64,000 nt of DNA from Chloroflexota bacterium (lineage in GTDB: Bacteria > Chloroflexota > Anaerolineae > Anaerolineales > Anaerolineaceae), in contig JAJFTV010000071.1 of the NCBI GenBank assembly GCA_021372725.1, forward strand, positions 51,722 to 115,721, given 5' to 3'. Positions 43,728 through 52,083 of this stretch are shown in pieces (positions within the stretch are counted from its first letter, which is position 1; each line of letters begins with the position of its first letter). The notes below the pieces were generated by a model. It ran no database searches, had not been told where the DNA came from, and was given only the letters and a program-made list of their open reading frames with translations. The translations under genes were made by a program, and so were the position numbers.

Positions 43728-44555
43728 ATGATTAATCGGGATCCTACCCCTCGCTCGAGTTTAATGAAAACCGCCTTGCTGGTTGGCGTGCTGGCCGGGC
43801 TTGGTTTTGCCCTGGGTACGTGGGGGATCGATGGATTCGTGTTATCCAGGGCGCATGGAATGTACCCATTCCTCAAATTATTTGTTGGGGCAATGGCATG
43901 CGCCCTGGCGGGATTACTGGCTGGCTGGTTGTGCCGGCGCTCTGTTAATATTTTTGTCAATTTTCTGATCTGGGCTTTTGCGGGCTTCACTTTCGATAGA
44001 ATTGCGCTTTACCTCAATTTTCCTGGGATGCAAGCCATGCTGCATTGGTTGCAGCCGGAACTTGACTCACTCGTGAATTATTCCATCGACTATGGAGTCA
44101 GTACACGCGGGACTCTCATGTTGGTGATTACGATTGTTGCCAGCGGTTTGATTGGGCTGTTCGCCAATTCAATTGTGGAAGAAACCATTTCTGCGGAAGG
44201 AATCCGGCGCGGAATTTCCTTGCTGATCTGGACGGGGGTCTTCCTCGGCATCGGTTATCTGGGCGCTTCCATGAACACCAATCCAATGCGTGATGCAGTT
44301 GTATCTGTCGACCAATCCATCCAATTCTCCATTGCGCATACCGGTGAGGATTTATCCACTCAGACAAAATCTGAGATGGGTTTGTTTGGCTTGCAACAAA
44401 TCGAGCCTTATCTGAATTCACCCTACCGGTTGATCACATCAGGCTACGATACCATGCTGGTTTTTATCCGGGTTCTGGTTCAGTTTGAAGATCAAAATGC
44501 CATCTGCCCGGTCGTCAATGGCGGTCTGGGCACCTGCAACATAGTAAAAAAGTGA
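43728..44555 (+). CDS. Uncharacterised membrane protein
   Basis: 275 aa from the ATG at 43728 (GGAAA upstream). At least five helices are present, in two groups: about 14-65 and 75-195. The C-terminal 85 residues are soluble (MNTNPMRDAVVSVDQ, then LDSPYRL-like residues and a final Cys pair). No family recognised. The stop is 1 bp before the ABC-F gene ATG, so the two are cotranslated. Confidence 0.65.
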   Translation: MINRDPTPRSSLMKTALLVGVLAGLGFALGTWGIDGFVLSRAHGMYPFLKLFVGAMACALAGLLAGWLCRRSVNIFVNFLIWAFAGFTFDRIALYLNFPGMQAMLHWLQPELDSLVNYSIDYGVSTRGTLMLVITIVASGLIGLFANSIVEETISAEGIRRGISLLIWTGVFLGIGYLGASMNTNPMRDAVVSVDQSIQFSIAHTGEDLSTQTKSEMGLFGLQQIEPYLNSPYRLITSGYDTMLVFIRVLVQFEDQNAICPVVNGGLGTCNIVKK

Positions 44556-44556
44556 C

Positions 44557-46251
44557 ATGATTGCCATTCAACTGGATGACATAGCAATCGGTTTTGGCGC
44601 GGCCCCCATATTCAGTGGATTGTCTTTGCAGATACACGATGATCGAACGATCGGTCTGGTTGGCGCCAACGGCGGCGGCAAAAGTACACTGCTAAAACTG
44701 ATTGGCGGTGAACTGGAACCGGATCAGGGCAGTATTGTGCGGCGTAAAGGCCTGACGATGGGCTATCTTGCCCAGGAACCGCTGCTGGATCAAAACAACA
44801 CGCTGTGGCAGGAAGCGTTTTCCGCGTCTCAGCGGTTGGCTGAACTGGAGAGCGAACTTGCCCACCTGGAAGAGCGGCTGGCCGATCCGATGATTTACAG
44901 TGATGAAAAACAGCTTACCCGAACCCTTGACCGGCAAGCCCGCCTGCTGGATGAATACACCCGTTTGGGCGGTCTCAATTACGAGGGCCTGGTTCGCTCC
45001 ACACTGCTGGATCTTGGCTTTACAGAGCCTGAGTTTCACCTGACCATCGATGTACTCAGCGGCGGGCAAAAGAAACTGCTCGGACTGGCCCGTTTGCTGC
45101 TTGTCCGGCCGGATTTGCTGCTGTTGGACGAACCCGATAACCACCTGGATCTGGATGGCAAGGCTTTGCTGGAAAAGGTGATCCGAACCTGGCCCGGGGG
45201 AGTGGTGATCGTTTCGCATGACCGCTACCTGCTTGACCTGGTGGTGGATGAAATTGTCGAACTGGAAAATGGAAGAATTGAACTCTTCAGCGGGGGTTAT
45301 TCAGAATATGCCTTTGAAAAGGAACTCCGCCGTACCCGCCGACAGCAGCTTTTCCAGACCCAGCAAAAAGAAATCCACCGGCTTGAACAGGCAGCCACCC
45401 GCTTGCTGACCTGGGGCAAAGTCTTCGATAATGAGAAATTTTCAAAACGCGGCAAGAATATTCTTGCCCGCCTTGATCACATGGAACGTATCGACAGGCC
45501 TTACCAGCGGGGAGCGATGAAACTCCAGATCCAGGGCGCCCGCAGTGGAGACAAGGTGGTTGAGATTACAGGTCTCTCCAAATCATTTTCCATACCCGGC
45601 GACTCCGATCTAAGATCGGACGCCGCTTGCCAACCGGAAGACCGTTGGCAAGCAGATCAACGCACCATCCTGTCTGATATGGATCTGCTTGTCCTGCGTG
45701 GTGAACGTGTCGGGCTGGTGGGACAGAACGGCGCCGGAAAATCCCTCCTCTTTCGCATGATCCTGGGACAGGTTGAGCCCAGCAGGGGCGTGATTAAGAT
45801 TGGCCCGAGTATCCGCATGGGATATTATGCACAGCAGCATGAGACACTCGATTCTTCGCGTACATTGATCGAAAACGTCCGCAATGCAGGCCGGTTTACA
45901 GAGGAAAATGCGGTTGCTTTTCTGCTGCGCTTTCTGTTTACCTATGAACAATCGCGCGGGCCGGTGCAGAACCTTTCGGGTGGTGAACGCAGCCGGTTGC
46001 AGCTTGCTTTGCTGATGTTGAGCCAACCCAATTTGCTTTTGCTGGATGAACCTACCAACAACCTCGATATCGCATCGATCGAAGTACTGGAATCAGCCCT
46101 CGAGGATTTTACTGGCTCCGTTCTGGTGATTTCCCATGATCGCTATTTTCTGGACCGGGTGGTTCAGCGGGTGGTTGAGCTGGAACTGACAGCCACCGAA
46201 TATGCCGGTAATTACAGCGACTATATCCGTCAAAAGGAGAGAAAACAATGA
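44557..46251 (+). CDS. ABC-F family ATPase
   Basis: 564 aa with two ABC domains and no membrane segment. Domain 1: Walker A GANGGGKST, signature LSGGQKK, Walker B LLLLDEPDNHLD. Domain 2: GQNGAGKS, signature LSGGERSRLQ, Walker B LLLLDEPTNNLD. A charged linker of about 80 residues separates them, with a short extra loop near 346-370. ABC-F proteins act on ribosomes, in translation rescue or antibiotic protection, rather than in transport. Which branch this belongs to cannot be told by eye. Confidence 0.9.
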   Translation: MIAIQLDDIAIGFGAAPIFSGLSLQIHDDRTIGLVGANGGGKSTLLKLIGGELEPDQGSIVRRKGLTMGYLAQEPLLDQNNTLWQEAFSASQRLAELESELAHLEERLADPMIYSDEKQLTRTLDRQARLLDEYTRLGGLNYEGLVRSTLLDLGFTEPEFHLTIDVLSGGQKKLLGLARLLLVRPDLLLLDEPDNHLDLDGKALLEKVIRTWPGGVVIVSHDRYLLDLVVDEIVELENGRIELFSGGYSEYAFEKELRRTRRQQLFQTQQKEIHRLEQAATRLLTWGKVFDNEKFSKRGKNILARLDHMERIDRPYQRGAMKLQIQGARSGDKVVEITGLSKSFSIPGDSDLRSDAACQPEDRWQADQRTILSDMDLLVLRGERVGLVGQNGAGKSLLFRMILGQVEPSRGVIKIGPSIRMGYYAQQHETLDSSRTLIENVRNAGRFTEENAVAFLLRFLFTYEQSRGPVQNLSGGERSRLQLALLMLSQPNLLLLDEPTNNLDIASIEVLESALEDFTGSVLVISHDRYFLDRVVQRVVELELTATEYAGNYSDYIRQKERKQ

Positions 46252-46340
46252 AAAAGAGTCCCGGTGTATGTTTTATTCCCACTGCCGGAGCCGCGATCAA
46301 GCAGGTTGCAGTGTCGCGCTACGTGGGAAAAACCCGGTGA
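46248..46340 (+). CDS. Small ORF coupled to the ABC-F gene
   Basis: 30 codons (MKKSPGVCFIPTAGAAIKQV and ten more). The ATG overlaps the ABC-F stop (ATGA) and has AAGGAG 8-13 nt upstream. The sequence recalls a fragment of a longer protein and no family is evident. It may be a leftover of a lost third gene or a real small protein. Confidence 0.3.
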   Translation: MKKSPGVCFIPTAGAAIKQVAVSRYVGKTR

Positions 46341-46394
46341 TTTTCTTAATGAGAGAAGAAACTCTCTATTTTGACTGATCTCTGTCATCAAGGG

Positions 46395-46422
46395 TTCAAT
46401 TTATAGAAAAAGTTGTTATAAT
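46395..46422 (+). promoter_or_regulatory. Candidate promoter of the Rrf2 gene
   Basis: TATAAT at 46417-46422 with a weak -35 TTCAAT (46395-46400), spacer 16. A tandem TTACC repeat downstream (46436-46450) might be an operator. Confidence 0.4.
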
Positions 46423-46465
46423 AAGTTGACAATTTTTACCAAAATTACCGATAGAGGTAGATTAC

Positions 46466-46870
46466 ATGCAAATCACCAGACAGGCCGATTATGCTATTAG
46501 GGCGATACTATTCCTGACTGAGAATGACCCCAATCTGCGTGCTTCCACAAGTCAAATTGCCGAGCAAAAGCATATTCCGCCTTCATTTTTAGCCAAAATC
46601 ATCTCCCAGTTATCCATTGCAGGGCTGATTCATACGTCCCGCGGAGCACGGGGAGGCGTATCGCTTGCGCGGCCTGCTGATCAGATTTCCGTCATGGAAG
46701 TGGTCGAAGCCATCGATGGGCCGATTGCCCTGAACCAGTGCACTTTTAGCAGCCTTGAAACCTGTCCGTTTGGCGATAACTGCCCGGTTCGCGAGATGTG
46801 GATGGATGCACAATGCCATTTGGTTGAAAAACTAAAAAATACGACTTTCAATGATTTCATCAAAAGATAG
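46466..46870 (+). CDS. Rrf2-family Fe-S transcriptional regulator
   Basis: 134 aa. Winged HTH at the N-terminus (MQITRQADYAIRAILFL and STSQIAEQKHIPPSFLAKII), then the loop with Cys92, Cys100 and Cys106 (CTFSSLETCPFGDNC), as in IscR/NsrR, where three Cys bind a [2Fe-2S] or [4Fe-4S] cluster. It likely senses Fe-S status, NO or redox. No isc or nitric-oxide gene is adjacent; the nearest candidate target is unknown. A U-rich terminator hairpin follows. Confidence 0.9.
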   Translation: MQITRQADYAIRAILFLTENDPNLRASTSQIAEQKHIPPSFLAKIISQLSIAGLIHTSRGARGGVSLARPADQISVMEVVEAIDGPIALNQCTFSSLETCPFGDNCPVREMWMDAQCHLVEKLKNTTFNDFIKR

Positions 46871-46956
46871 TTCGGTAGTCATCATCGGGCTCGAACAAGT
46901 TTTGTAGATTTGCATCGAAGTTTCTTTCGCGGGCTGTTCAATTAATGAAGCAAAAC

Positions 46957-46997
46957 GGAGTTGTCTCAAAAGCAGACAGCTCCTCTTAATTTTTTCA
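46957..46997 (+). terminator. Intrinsic terminator after the Rrf2 gene
   Basis: A 10-bp stem (46957-46966 with 46974-46983, one G-T pair) and 7-nt loop, followed by TCTTAATTTTTTC. Confidence 0.7.
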
Positions 46998-47063
46998 TTG
47001 ATGATCTTCGTTCTAAAATGTGGAACCCCTCCTCAGAAGCAGTGAGAATACAAAACAAGGCAG

Positions 47064-47567
47064 CTAAAACAGCTCGCTTTGCCGGGTATTCTCACCTTCG
47101 TAACCCGCATCGGCCGGCAGGCCGTGCTGTGAGGCGGCTTTGATCGAGAGTTTATCGCAGCGTTCGTTTTCCTTGTTGCCTGCATGTCCTTCCACCCATA
47201 CAAAGGTAACCTTGCGATCATCACATAATGACAACAGAATTTTCCACAGGTCGACGTTGATGGCTTTGCGCTTGTTGGATTTACGCCACTTGTTGGCACG
47301 CCAGCTTTCAGCCCAGCCTTTTGTCATTCCGTCGACCAGATAGCGGGAATCGGAATAAAGAGTGATGGTGCTGTTTTCACGTGTTTCTCCCAGGGCAACA
47401 ATGGCGGCCATCAGCTCCATGCGGTTGTTGGTGGTCAGGCGGTAACCCCCGCTGAGCTCTTTCCTGTCTTTACCGCGAAGAATCACAATCCCGTATCCAC
47501 CCGGACCGGGGTTGCCGATACATCCGCCATCTGTATAGATCGTGTAATCGTTCTGTGATCTGATCAT
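47064..47567 (-). CDS. rnhA: Ribonuclease HI
   Basis: 167 aa from the ATG at 47567; an upstream in-frame start would add 24 residues. Catalytic residues are seen in YTDGGCIGNPGPGGYG (Asp), MELMAAIVAL (Glu) and YSDSRYLVDGM (Asp), with WVEGHAGNKENERCD as the late catalytic His/Asp block. It removes RNA from RNA-DNA hybrids. It is divergent from lexA, with 175 bp between the two start codons. Confidence 0.95.
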   Translation of the reverse strand: MIRSQNDYTIYTDGGCIGNPGPGGYGIVILRGKDRKELSGGYRLTTNNRMELMAAIVALGETRENSTITLYSDSRYLVDGMTKGWAESWRANKWRKSNKRKAINVDLWKILLSLCDDRKVTFVWVEGHAGNKENERCDKLSIKAASQHGLPADAGYEGENTRQSELF

Positions 47568-47674
47568 GTGCTCCTGTTGAAGACATTCATTGATTTCATA
47601 ACATACGCATAAAATACACTGCATTTTACCAAAAAACATTCAGACCGCGAAACCCACAAAAGACACGAAGTTTA

Positions 47675-47703
47675 TTGACACAGAACATATATTCTATTAT
47701 AAT
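47675..47703 (+). promoter_or_regulatory. Consensus sigma-70 promoter of lexA
   Basis: TTGACA (47675-47680), 17-nt spacer and TATAAT (47698-47703) match the sigma-70 consensus exactly. The spacer carries an SOS-box-like dyad and a second, better box lies just downstream. Confidence 0.85.
47682..47695. promoter_or_regulatory. Secondary SOS box within the lexA promoter
   Basis: AGAACATATATTCT is a dyad resembling the Gram-positive SOS box, with one half degenerate. It lies between -35 and -10. Confidence 0.5.
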
Positions 47704-47709
47704 ATTAAC

Positions 47710-47724
47710 AGAACGAATGTTCGA
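47710..47724. promoter_or_regulatory. SOS box (LexA operator)
   Basis: AGAACGAATGTTCGA contains GAAC-N4-GTTC, close to the Bacillus-type consensus CGAAC-N4-GTTCG. It lies immediately after the -10, so LexA binding would block initiation: autoregulation. Confidence 0.8.
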
Positions 47725-47742
47725 TATTGAATGGGAGTAGAA

Positions 47743-48423
47743 ATGAATTATCAAAAAGGTGAGAACCGTCAGAGGGAAGCGATGAAATTTATCATCCGCT
47801 TTCAACGTAAAAACGGCTACCCGCCGCATGTGCGTGATCTTTGCGAAGGAATAGGCATTAAATCTCCGTCCCACGCGCAGAAACTCCTGAAACAGCTCGA
47901 AGACCGTGATTTGATCACCCGGGAAAGCAGTAAATCACGCGCCATCCGTATTCTGGATGCCGCCTATGAATTTGCCGGCCAGGCAGGCCGCCGTATGGAT
48001 GAAGCGCTTACGGTTCCACTGCTGGGAAGAATCGTTGCCAGCCAACCGATCCCGATGCCGGATTCATCCTTCAATTATTACGATGCCGAATCTTTCGTCA
48101 CGGTTCCTGGGAGCACATTTTCACAAGCCGACCGGGATAATGGATTATTTGCGTTGGAGGTTCAAGGCGATTCGATGATCGATTCGATGGTCAACGACGG
48201 AGATACGGTCATACTGCGCCGCATCGAAAATGCTGAAAACGGGGATATGGTGGCCGTCTGGCTCAAGGATCGGCAGGAAACTACACTGAAACACTTTATC
48301 CGCAAGGATGAAAAAATCATTCTGCGGCCTGCCAACCCGGCCATGGCGGATATCGAGGTCGAAAACCCGGATCAACTGGAGATCCAGGGGCGGGTTGTCA
48401 TGGTGATACGACAGTATTTGTGA
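47743..48423 (+). CDS. lexA: LexA repressor
   Basis: 226 aa from the ATG at 47743, with GGGAG upstream; the in-frame start at 47731 is less likely. Winged HTH at about 8-65, linker, then the S24-type autoprotease domain with catalytic Ser144 (QGDSMID) and Lys183 (TTLKHF). The cleavage site region reads VASQPI (Ala99-Ser100), where Gly usually follows Ala; this is a variant worth noting. SOS boxes in its own promoter show autoregulation. Confidence 0.95.
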   Translation: MNYQKGENRQREAMKFIIRFQRKNGYPPHVRDLCEGIGIKSPSHAQKLLKQLEDRDLITRESSKSRAIRILDAAYEFAGQAGRRMDEALTVPLLGRIVASQPIPMPDSSFNYYDAESFVTVPGSTFSQADRDNGLFALEVQGDSMIDSMVNDGDTVILRRIENAENGDMVAVWLKDRQETTLKHFIRKDEKIILRPANPAMADIEVENPDQLEIQGRVVMVIRQYL

Positions 48424-48430
48424 GGATCAC

Positions 48431-49159
48431 CTACTCCAGTTCGGCCAACTCTACATAAATCCGCTTGTTGATCTTCCCTTTGCTTTTGTAATCCGGAATA
48501 CGGATACGCCCGACTTCCCGTGTATTGTGCACGTGCGTTCCACCATCGGCCTGTAAATCGAGCCCGACAATTTCTATTGTGCGGATATTCTGAATTTCCG
48601 GCGGCAGCAAATTGATTTTGGTACGGATCAGGTCGGGGATTTGAAAGGCTTCTTCACGCGGCAGAATTTTCACCCGTACATCGTGTTGCTTGTCGATTTC
48701 AGCATTGACGCTGTCCTCGATCACCTGCACCAGGTCTTTATGCAGGTTTTCAAATTCAAAATCCATGCGGGCATGCAGCGGCTCCATCTCTCCGCCGGTG
48801 ACGAGTGCACCGTAATCACGGAAGATGGTTCCACATAATACGTGCATGGCCGTATGGGTGCGCATGTGCTTGTAACGCAGCGCCCAGTCCAGCACCCCGT
48901 GGATCTGTGATCCTTGAGCCGGGAGAGGGGTTTCTCCCTCCAGGATGTGCCACACTCCTTCAGCCCCGTATCTGGCACGCGTCAGGGTAAAAAAACCATC
49001 CTCCGTGACAATTGTTCCTTTGTCATACGGCTGGCCGCCACCGCCCGGGAAGAAAGCCGTCCGATCCAGCAGGATGGCATGCATTTCTTCATTCTGTGCC
49101 ATTACTGTTGCATCAAATTCTTTTAGATAACTATCGGTATGATAAAGTAAATCGGTCAT
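48431..49159 (-). CDS. Alanyl-tRNA editing protein (AlaX-type)
   Basis: 242 aa from the ATG at 49159. The AlaRS-like editing domain begins with RTAFFPGGGGQPYDKG; His102 and His106 (HTAMH) are the first two zinc ligands. The third, usually Cys in CGGTH, reads DGGTHVHNTREVG here, so Asp replaces Cys. AlaX proteins hydrolyse Ser-tRNA(Ala) or Gly-tRNA(Ala). The last C-terminal residues form a short basic tail. It converges on lexA with a 7-bp gap. Confidence 0.9.
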   Translation of the reverse strand: MTDLLYHTDSYLKEFDATVMAQNEEMHAILLDRTAFFPGGGGQPYDKGTIVTEDGFFTLTRARYGAEGVWHILEGETPLPAQGSQIHGVLDWALRYKHMRTHTAMHVLCGTIFRDYGALVTGGEMEPLHARMDFEFENLHKDLVQVIEDSVNAEIDKQHDVRVKILPREEAFQIPDLIRTKINLLPPEIQNIRTIEIVGLDLQADGGTHVHNTREVGRIRIPDYKSKGKINKRIYVELAELE

Positions 49160-49335
49160 CATTTCACCTGGTCAGTAAAAACGTGTATGGAATGATCCAA
49201 TCATATCTCCAAGTTCCGGCGAGAGCAAGCCGGATGGCAGGCATCCTGAAAAACGGAGCCCGGTGAGCTGTGGAATTATTCAAGTTCCCGAATCAAATGT
49301 ATGTATTGATTAAATTAATAATATTGATGCAATAC

Positions 49336-49363
49336 TTGACAATCGTTACTAATATGATATGAT
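49336..49363 (+). promoter_or_regulatory. Promoter of the DUF2807/LiaF-like operon
   Basis: TTGACA (49336-49341), 16-nt spacer, TATGAT (49358-49363). The sequence around the -35, CTTGACAATCGT, is also found at the ArsR-like gene promoter (63131-63142). Confidence 0.65.
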
Positions 49364-49421
49364 AGTTAAATAATATTGAATATATTATTGAACATTTCAA
49401 AATAGGATCAAGGAGTTTGAA

Positions 49422-50270
49422 ATGCCATTCGGATTTGATGTTATTCACGGTTCAGGAAATATTCAAACCAGGGATTATGACATAAAGAACTTTCGTTCCG
49501 TACAATTGGCAGGTATTGGCAGCCTGTCCATTCAACAAACCGGTGAGGAAAGTATCCGTATCGAAGCAGACGACAATTTGTTCGAATACCTGCGGGTTGA
49601 GCTGCGCGGGAGTGAACTTTTCCTTGGTCTGGTCAACAATATCAATCTGCGCCCACCGCATACCCTAAAATTCTATGTCACAGTAAAGGACATCGAAGCC
49701 ATTTCACTGGCCGGCAGTGGTGAAATCCATACCTCCAGCCTGACCGGCAATCAGATAAAAATTGAAATTGCAGGCAGTGGTGACATCGATGCCGGATCAG
49801 TGATTGTTGATAAAGGTCTTTTGTTGCGAATAGCCGGCAGCGGCAAAGCGGATATCGCGTCCATAAAATCTTTGGATACAGACATCATCATTACCGGTTT
49901 TGGAAAAATACGGATCGATGAAATTCAAACCCGTTCGACAACCATTAAGATCTCAGGTTCAGGGGGTATCCGGGTGCAAAAGATTGCAACGGATACCGTG
50001 GAATCACATATTTCCGGATCAGGCGATATCGAACTGCAAGGAAAGACTGTAAAACAGAACTTGTCCATCAGCTCGGCCGGCAAATATAAATGCGAAAATC
50101 TGGAGAGCGACAGAACCGATATCAGCATCAGTGGCAGCGGTTCCGCCATAGTATCCGTCAAGGAAAGGCTGGATGCGCGTATCTCGGGCAGTGGTTCCAT
50201 TCACTATCGCGGAAAACCCGTCGTCGTCATGTCCATTTCCGGCGCGGGTAAGGTAAAATCGCTGGAGTAA
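49422..50270 (+). CDS. DUF2807 (head GIN-domain) protein
   Basis: 282 aa, beta-strand-rich throughout, with repeated SGSG motifs (AGSGEIHT, AGSGDID, AGSGKADI, SGSGGIRV, SGSGDIEL, SGSGSAIV, SGSGSIHY), typical of a right-handed beta-solenoid. No signal peptide is seen, which is unusual, since family members are often exported. Next gene is a LiaF-like membrane protein, 45 bp on, so they probably work together in envelope-stress sensing as in some Firmicutes. Function is unknown. Confidence 0.82.
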   Translation: MPFGFDVIHGSGNIQTRDYDIKNFRSVQLAGIGSLSIQQTGEESIRIEADDNLFEYLRVELRGSELFLGLVNNINLRPPHTLKFYVTVKDIEAISLAGSGEIHTSSLTGNQIKIEIAGSGDIDAGSVIVDKGLLLRIAGSGKADIASIKSLDTDIIITGFGKIRIDEIQTRSTTIKISGSGGIRVQKIATDTVESHISGSGDIELQGKTVKQNLSISSAGKYKCENLESDRTDISISGSGSAIVSVKERLDARISGSGSIHYRGKPVVVMSISGAGKVKSLE

Positions 50271-50314
50271 TAGATTGCATTATCCTTTGCCATTTCGTCC
50301 GTGGAAGGAGATTT

Positions 50315-50827
50315 ATGGAAAAAAGAAGAAATTTGACGGGTGGGATTATTCTGATCTTGCTGGGTGTATTCTTTCTCTTCTGGCAGATGGCACCTGAGAA
50401 TATCACCGGCTGGTTTGGCCGTAATTTTAGCTGGCCGTTTTATGTGATCGGCATTGGCCTGATATTTCTGCTGCTGGCGATTGTCACCGCTGAAGGAGGA
50501 TTGGCAGTTCCCGGAGCCATCATCGGCGGTATCGGGGGAATTTTGTTCTACCAGAACCTGACCGGCGACTGGGTCAGTTGGGCTTATATATGGGTGCTCA
50601 TACCGGGGTTGGTGGGTTTGGGTTTGTTTATCGGCAGTCTGATATCCAAAGACATGCGTCATGAACGGCGGACCGCTCTGAACATGTTTATGATCAGCTT
50701 CATTATCACCCTGTTTCTTTGGGCGGTATTTCATTTCGGCATGGCCGGCACCTCGACGGTTTGGGCGGTTGCGTTAATCGTCCTTGGCGGATATCTATTG
50801 ATCACCTCCCTCCTGCGAAAAAAATAA
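50315..50827 (+). CDS. LiaF/LiaI-like membrane protein
   Basis: 170 aa, about 5 helices, with short loops, starting with the motif NLTGGIILILLGVFFLFWQM. The LiaF-type transmembrane domain (DUF5668-like) occurs in proteins near LiaRS-type systems that respond to cell-wall stress. The upstream gene encodes a DUF2807 protein. No LiaRS genes are nearby. Confidence 0.75.
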   Translation: MEKRRNLTGGIILILLGVFFLFWQMAPENITGWFGRNFSWPFYVIGIGLIFLLLAIVTAEGGLAVPGAIIGGIGGILFYQNLTGDWVSWAYIWVLIPGLVGLGLFIGSLISKDMRHERRTALNMFMISFIITLFLWAVFHFGMAGTSTVWAVALIVLGGYLLITSLLRKK

Positions 50828-50944
50828 AAGCAGAGGAATAAGGGACAGCAATACCCTTCGATCACCACTCGCCGCTCCGTAAACCGAGGCCGGCGGGCAG
50901 GCTGGCGGTCTGCGAGGTTCACATGTTCAACTTATTCTGATTTT

Positions 50945-52069
50945 TTAATCAGGGCGAATTCCCTCCATTACATAGTGGGTTAATTCGTTCACGCTTAAAC
51001 CCTGTATACCCAGCTTCTGCAAGGTACGGCCGCGGCGCCAGTAATCAGTACGATGGATTACACAAGCCAATCGGATGATACTATCCATACATCTCACCGA
51101 AACACCGTACTGTTGCCCCAACGCTGCAATAGGCACCAGGCTGAAGGGCACATCTTCAAATATGTAGCGGTGATTGAGTGTTTTGGGTGCTGTAATGCCA
51201 TAATAACCAGTCTGGTTCTGAATGGCTTCATACAGATTTTCACCGGTGGCAGAATATGCCCGTTTCAACCATTCGATTGCGGTCTGGGCGCGTATCCCCA
51301 GCGCAGAGGCAACGGTCACTCGCTCGCGATCCATGGCTTCCAACACACGCGAAACCGATGGCGTAGCTCCCTCGATGTAATACTGGTAGTCACCACCGGT
51401 GGATTCGATTCTACCGGCATTCAGAATCGTCAAGGCAGGATGAAAGATTGATCCCATATTGTTCAGGCTGGTATGCAACACATTTTCGCCACTAATAAAC
51501 TGCGGAAATGCCGGGGAAACTGCATCCAAAACCAATTGTGTCCGCGTAGCTGGCAAGGCAGCCAGCGGCAGGCTGTCTTTAATCCGAAATATGTGTGCCT
51601 GAGATGGTCCATCGGAGCGGCTGGCGTATAAAAACGTCTCCGCTTCAGCAATGGTCACATCAGCATGACAACCATTTTCGCGAATGGTTTTGTCAAACTC
51701 AATGGCCCCCAATGTTCTGCCCGGGTTAAGCAATACAATTTGCCCGTCAGATAAATGTGGGGCGGCATTTTGCGCAATTCCTTGATGGGCATTGGAGGGC
51801 ACCACTACCATAATGACCTCTGCGTCGCGCAATGCTTCCTTCATATCGGAAGTAGCCAGAACCAGCTCACCAAATCCGTTGGGGCCGCCTTCGTAGCTTT
51901 CCAATTCAATGCCGCCGCGTTTTTGGATGAACTCAATATTGGCCTGGGTTCGATTGTAAAGGGTGGTAGGAAAACCCATCAACGCAAGATGCGCAGCCAT
52001 CGCCTTGCCACCGTGTCCGGCACCGATGACGGTGAAGCGCGTTTTTGGATTCTGTTCAGTATTTTTCAT
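50945..52069 (-). CDS. NAD(P)-dependent opine-dehydrogenase-family oxidoreductase
   Basis: 374 aa from the ATG at 52069. N-terminal Rossmann domain with VIGAGHGGKAMAAHLALMG; then VIMVVVPSNAHQGIA. The C-terminal half matches the octopine/nopaline dehydrogenase helical domain, with NMGSIFHPALTILNAG as the catalytic-His block. These enzymes reduce an imine made from an amino acid and a 2-oxo acid, or oxidise a related alcohol. It is 14 bp downstream of a B12-binding gene on the same strand, so an unusual joint pathway is implied. Substrates unknown. Confidence 0.82.
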   Translation of the reverse strand: MKNTEQNPKTRFTVIGAGHGGKAMAAHLALMGFPTTLYNRTQANIEFIQKRGGIELESYEGGPNGFGELVLATSDMKEALRDAEVIMVVVPSNAHQGIAQNAAPHLSDGQIVLLNPGRTLGAIEFDKTIRENGCHADVTIAEAETFLYASRSDGPSQAHIFRIKDSLPLAALPATRTQLVLDAVSPAFPQFISGENVLHTSLNNMGSIFHPALTILNAGRIESTGGDYQYYIEGATPSVSRVLEAMDRERVTVASALGIRAQTAIEWLKRAYSATGENLYEAIQNQTGYYGITAPKTLNHRYIFEDVPFSLVPIAALGQQYGVSVRCMDSIIRLACVIHRTDYWRRGRTLQKLGIQGLSVNELTHYVMEGIRPD

Positions 52070-52083
52070 ATACGTCTCTTTTC

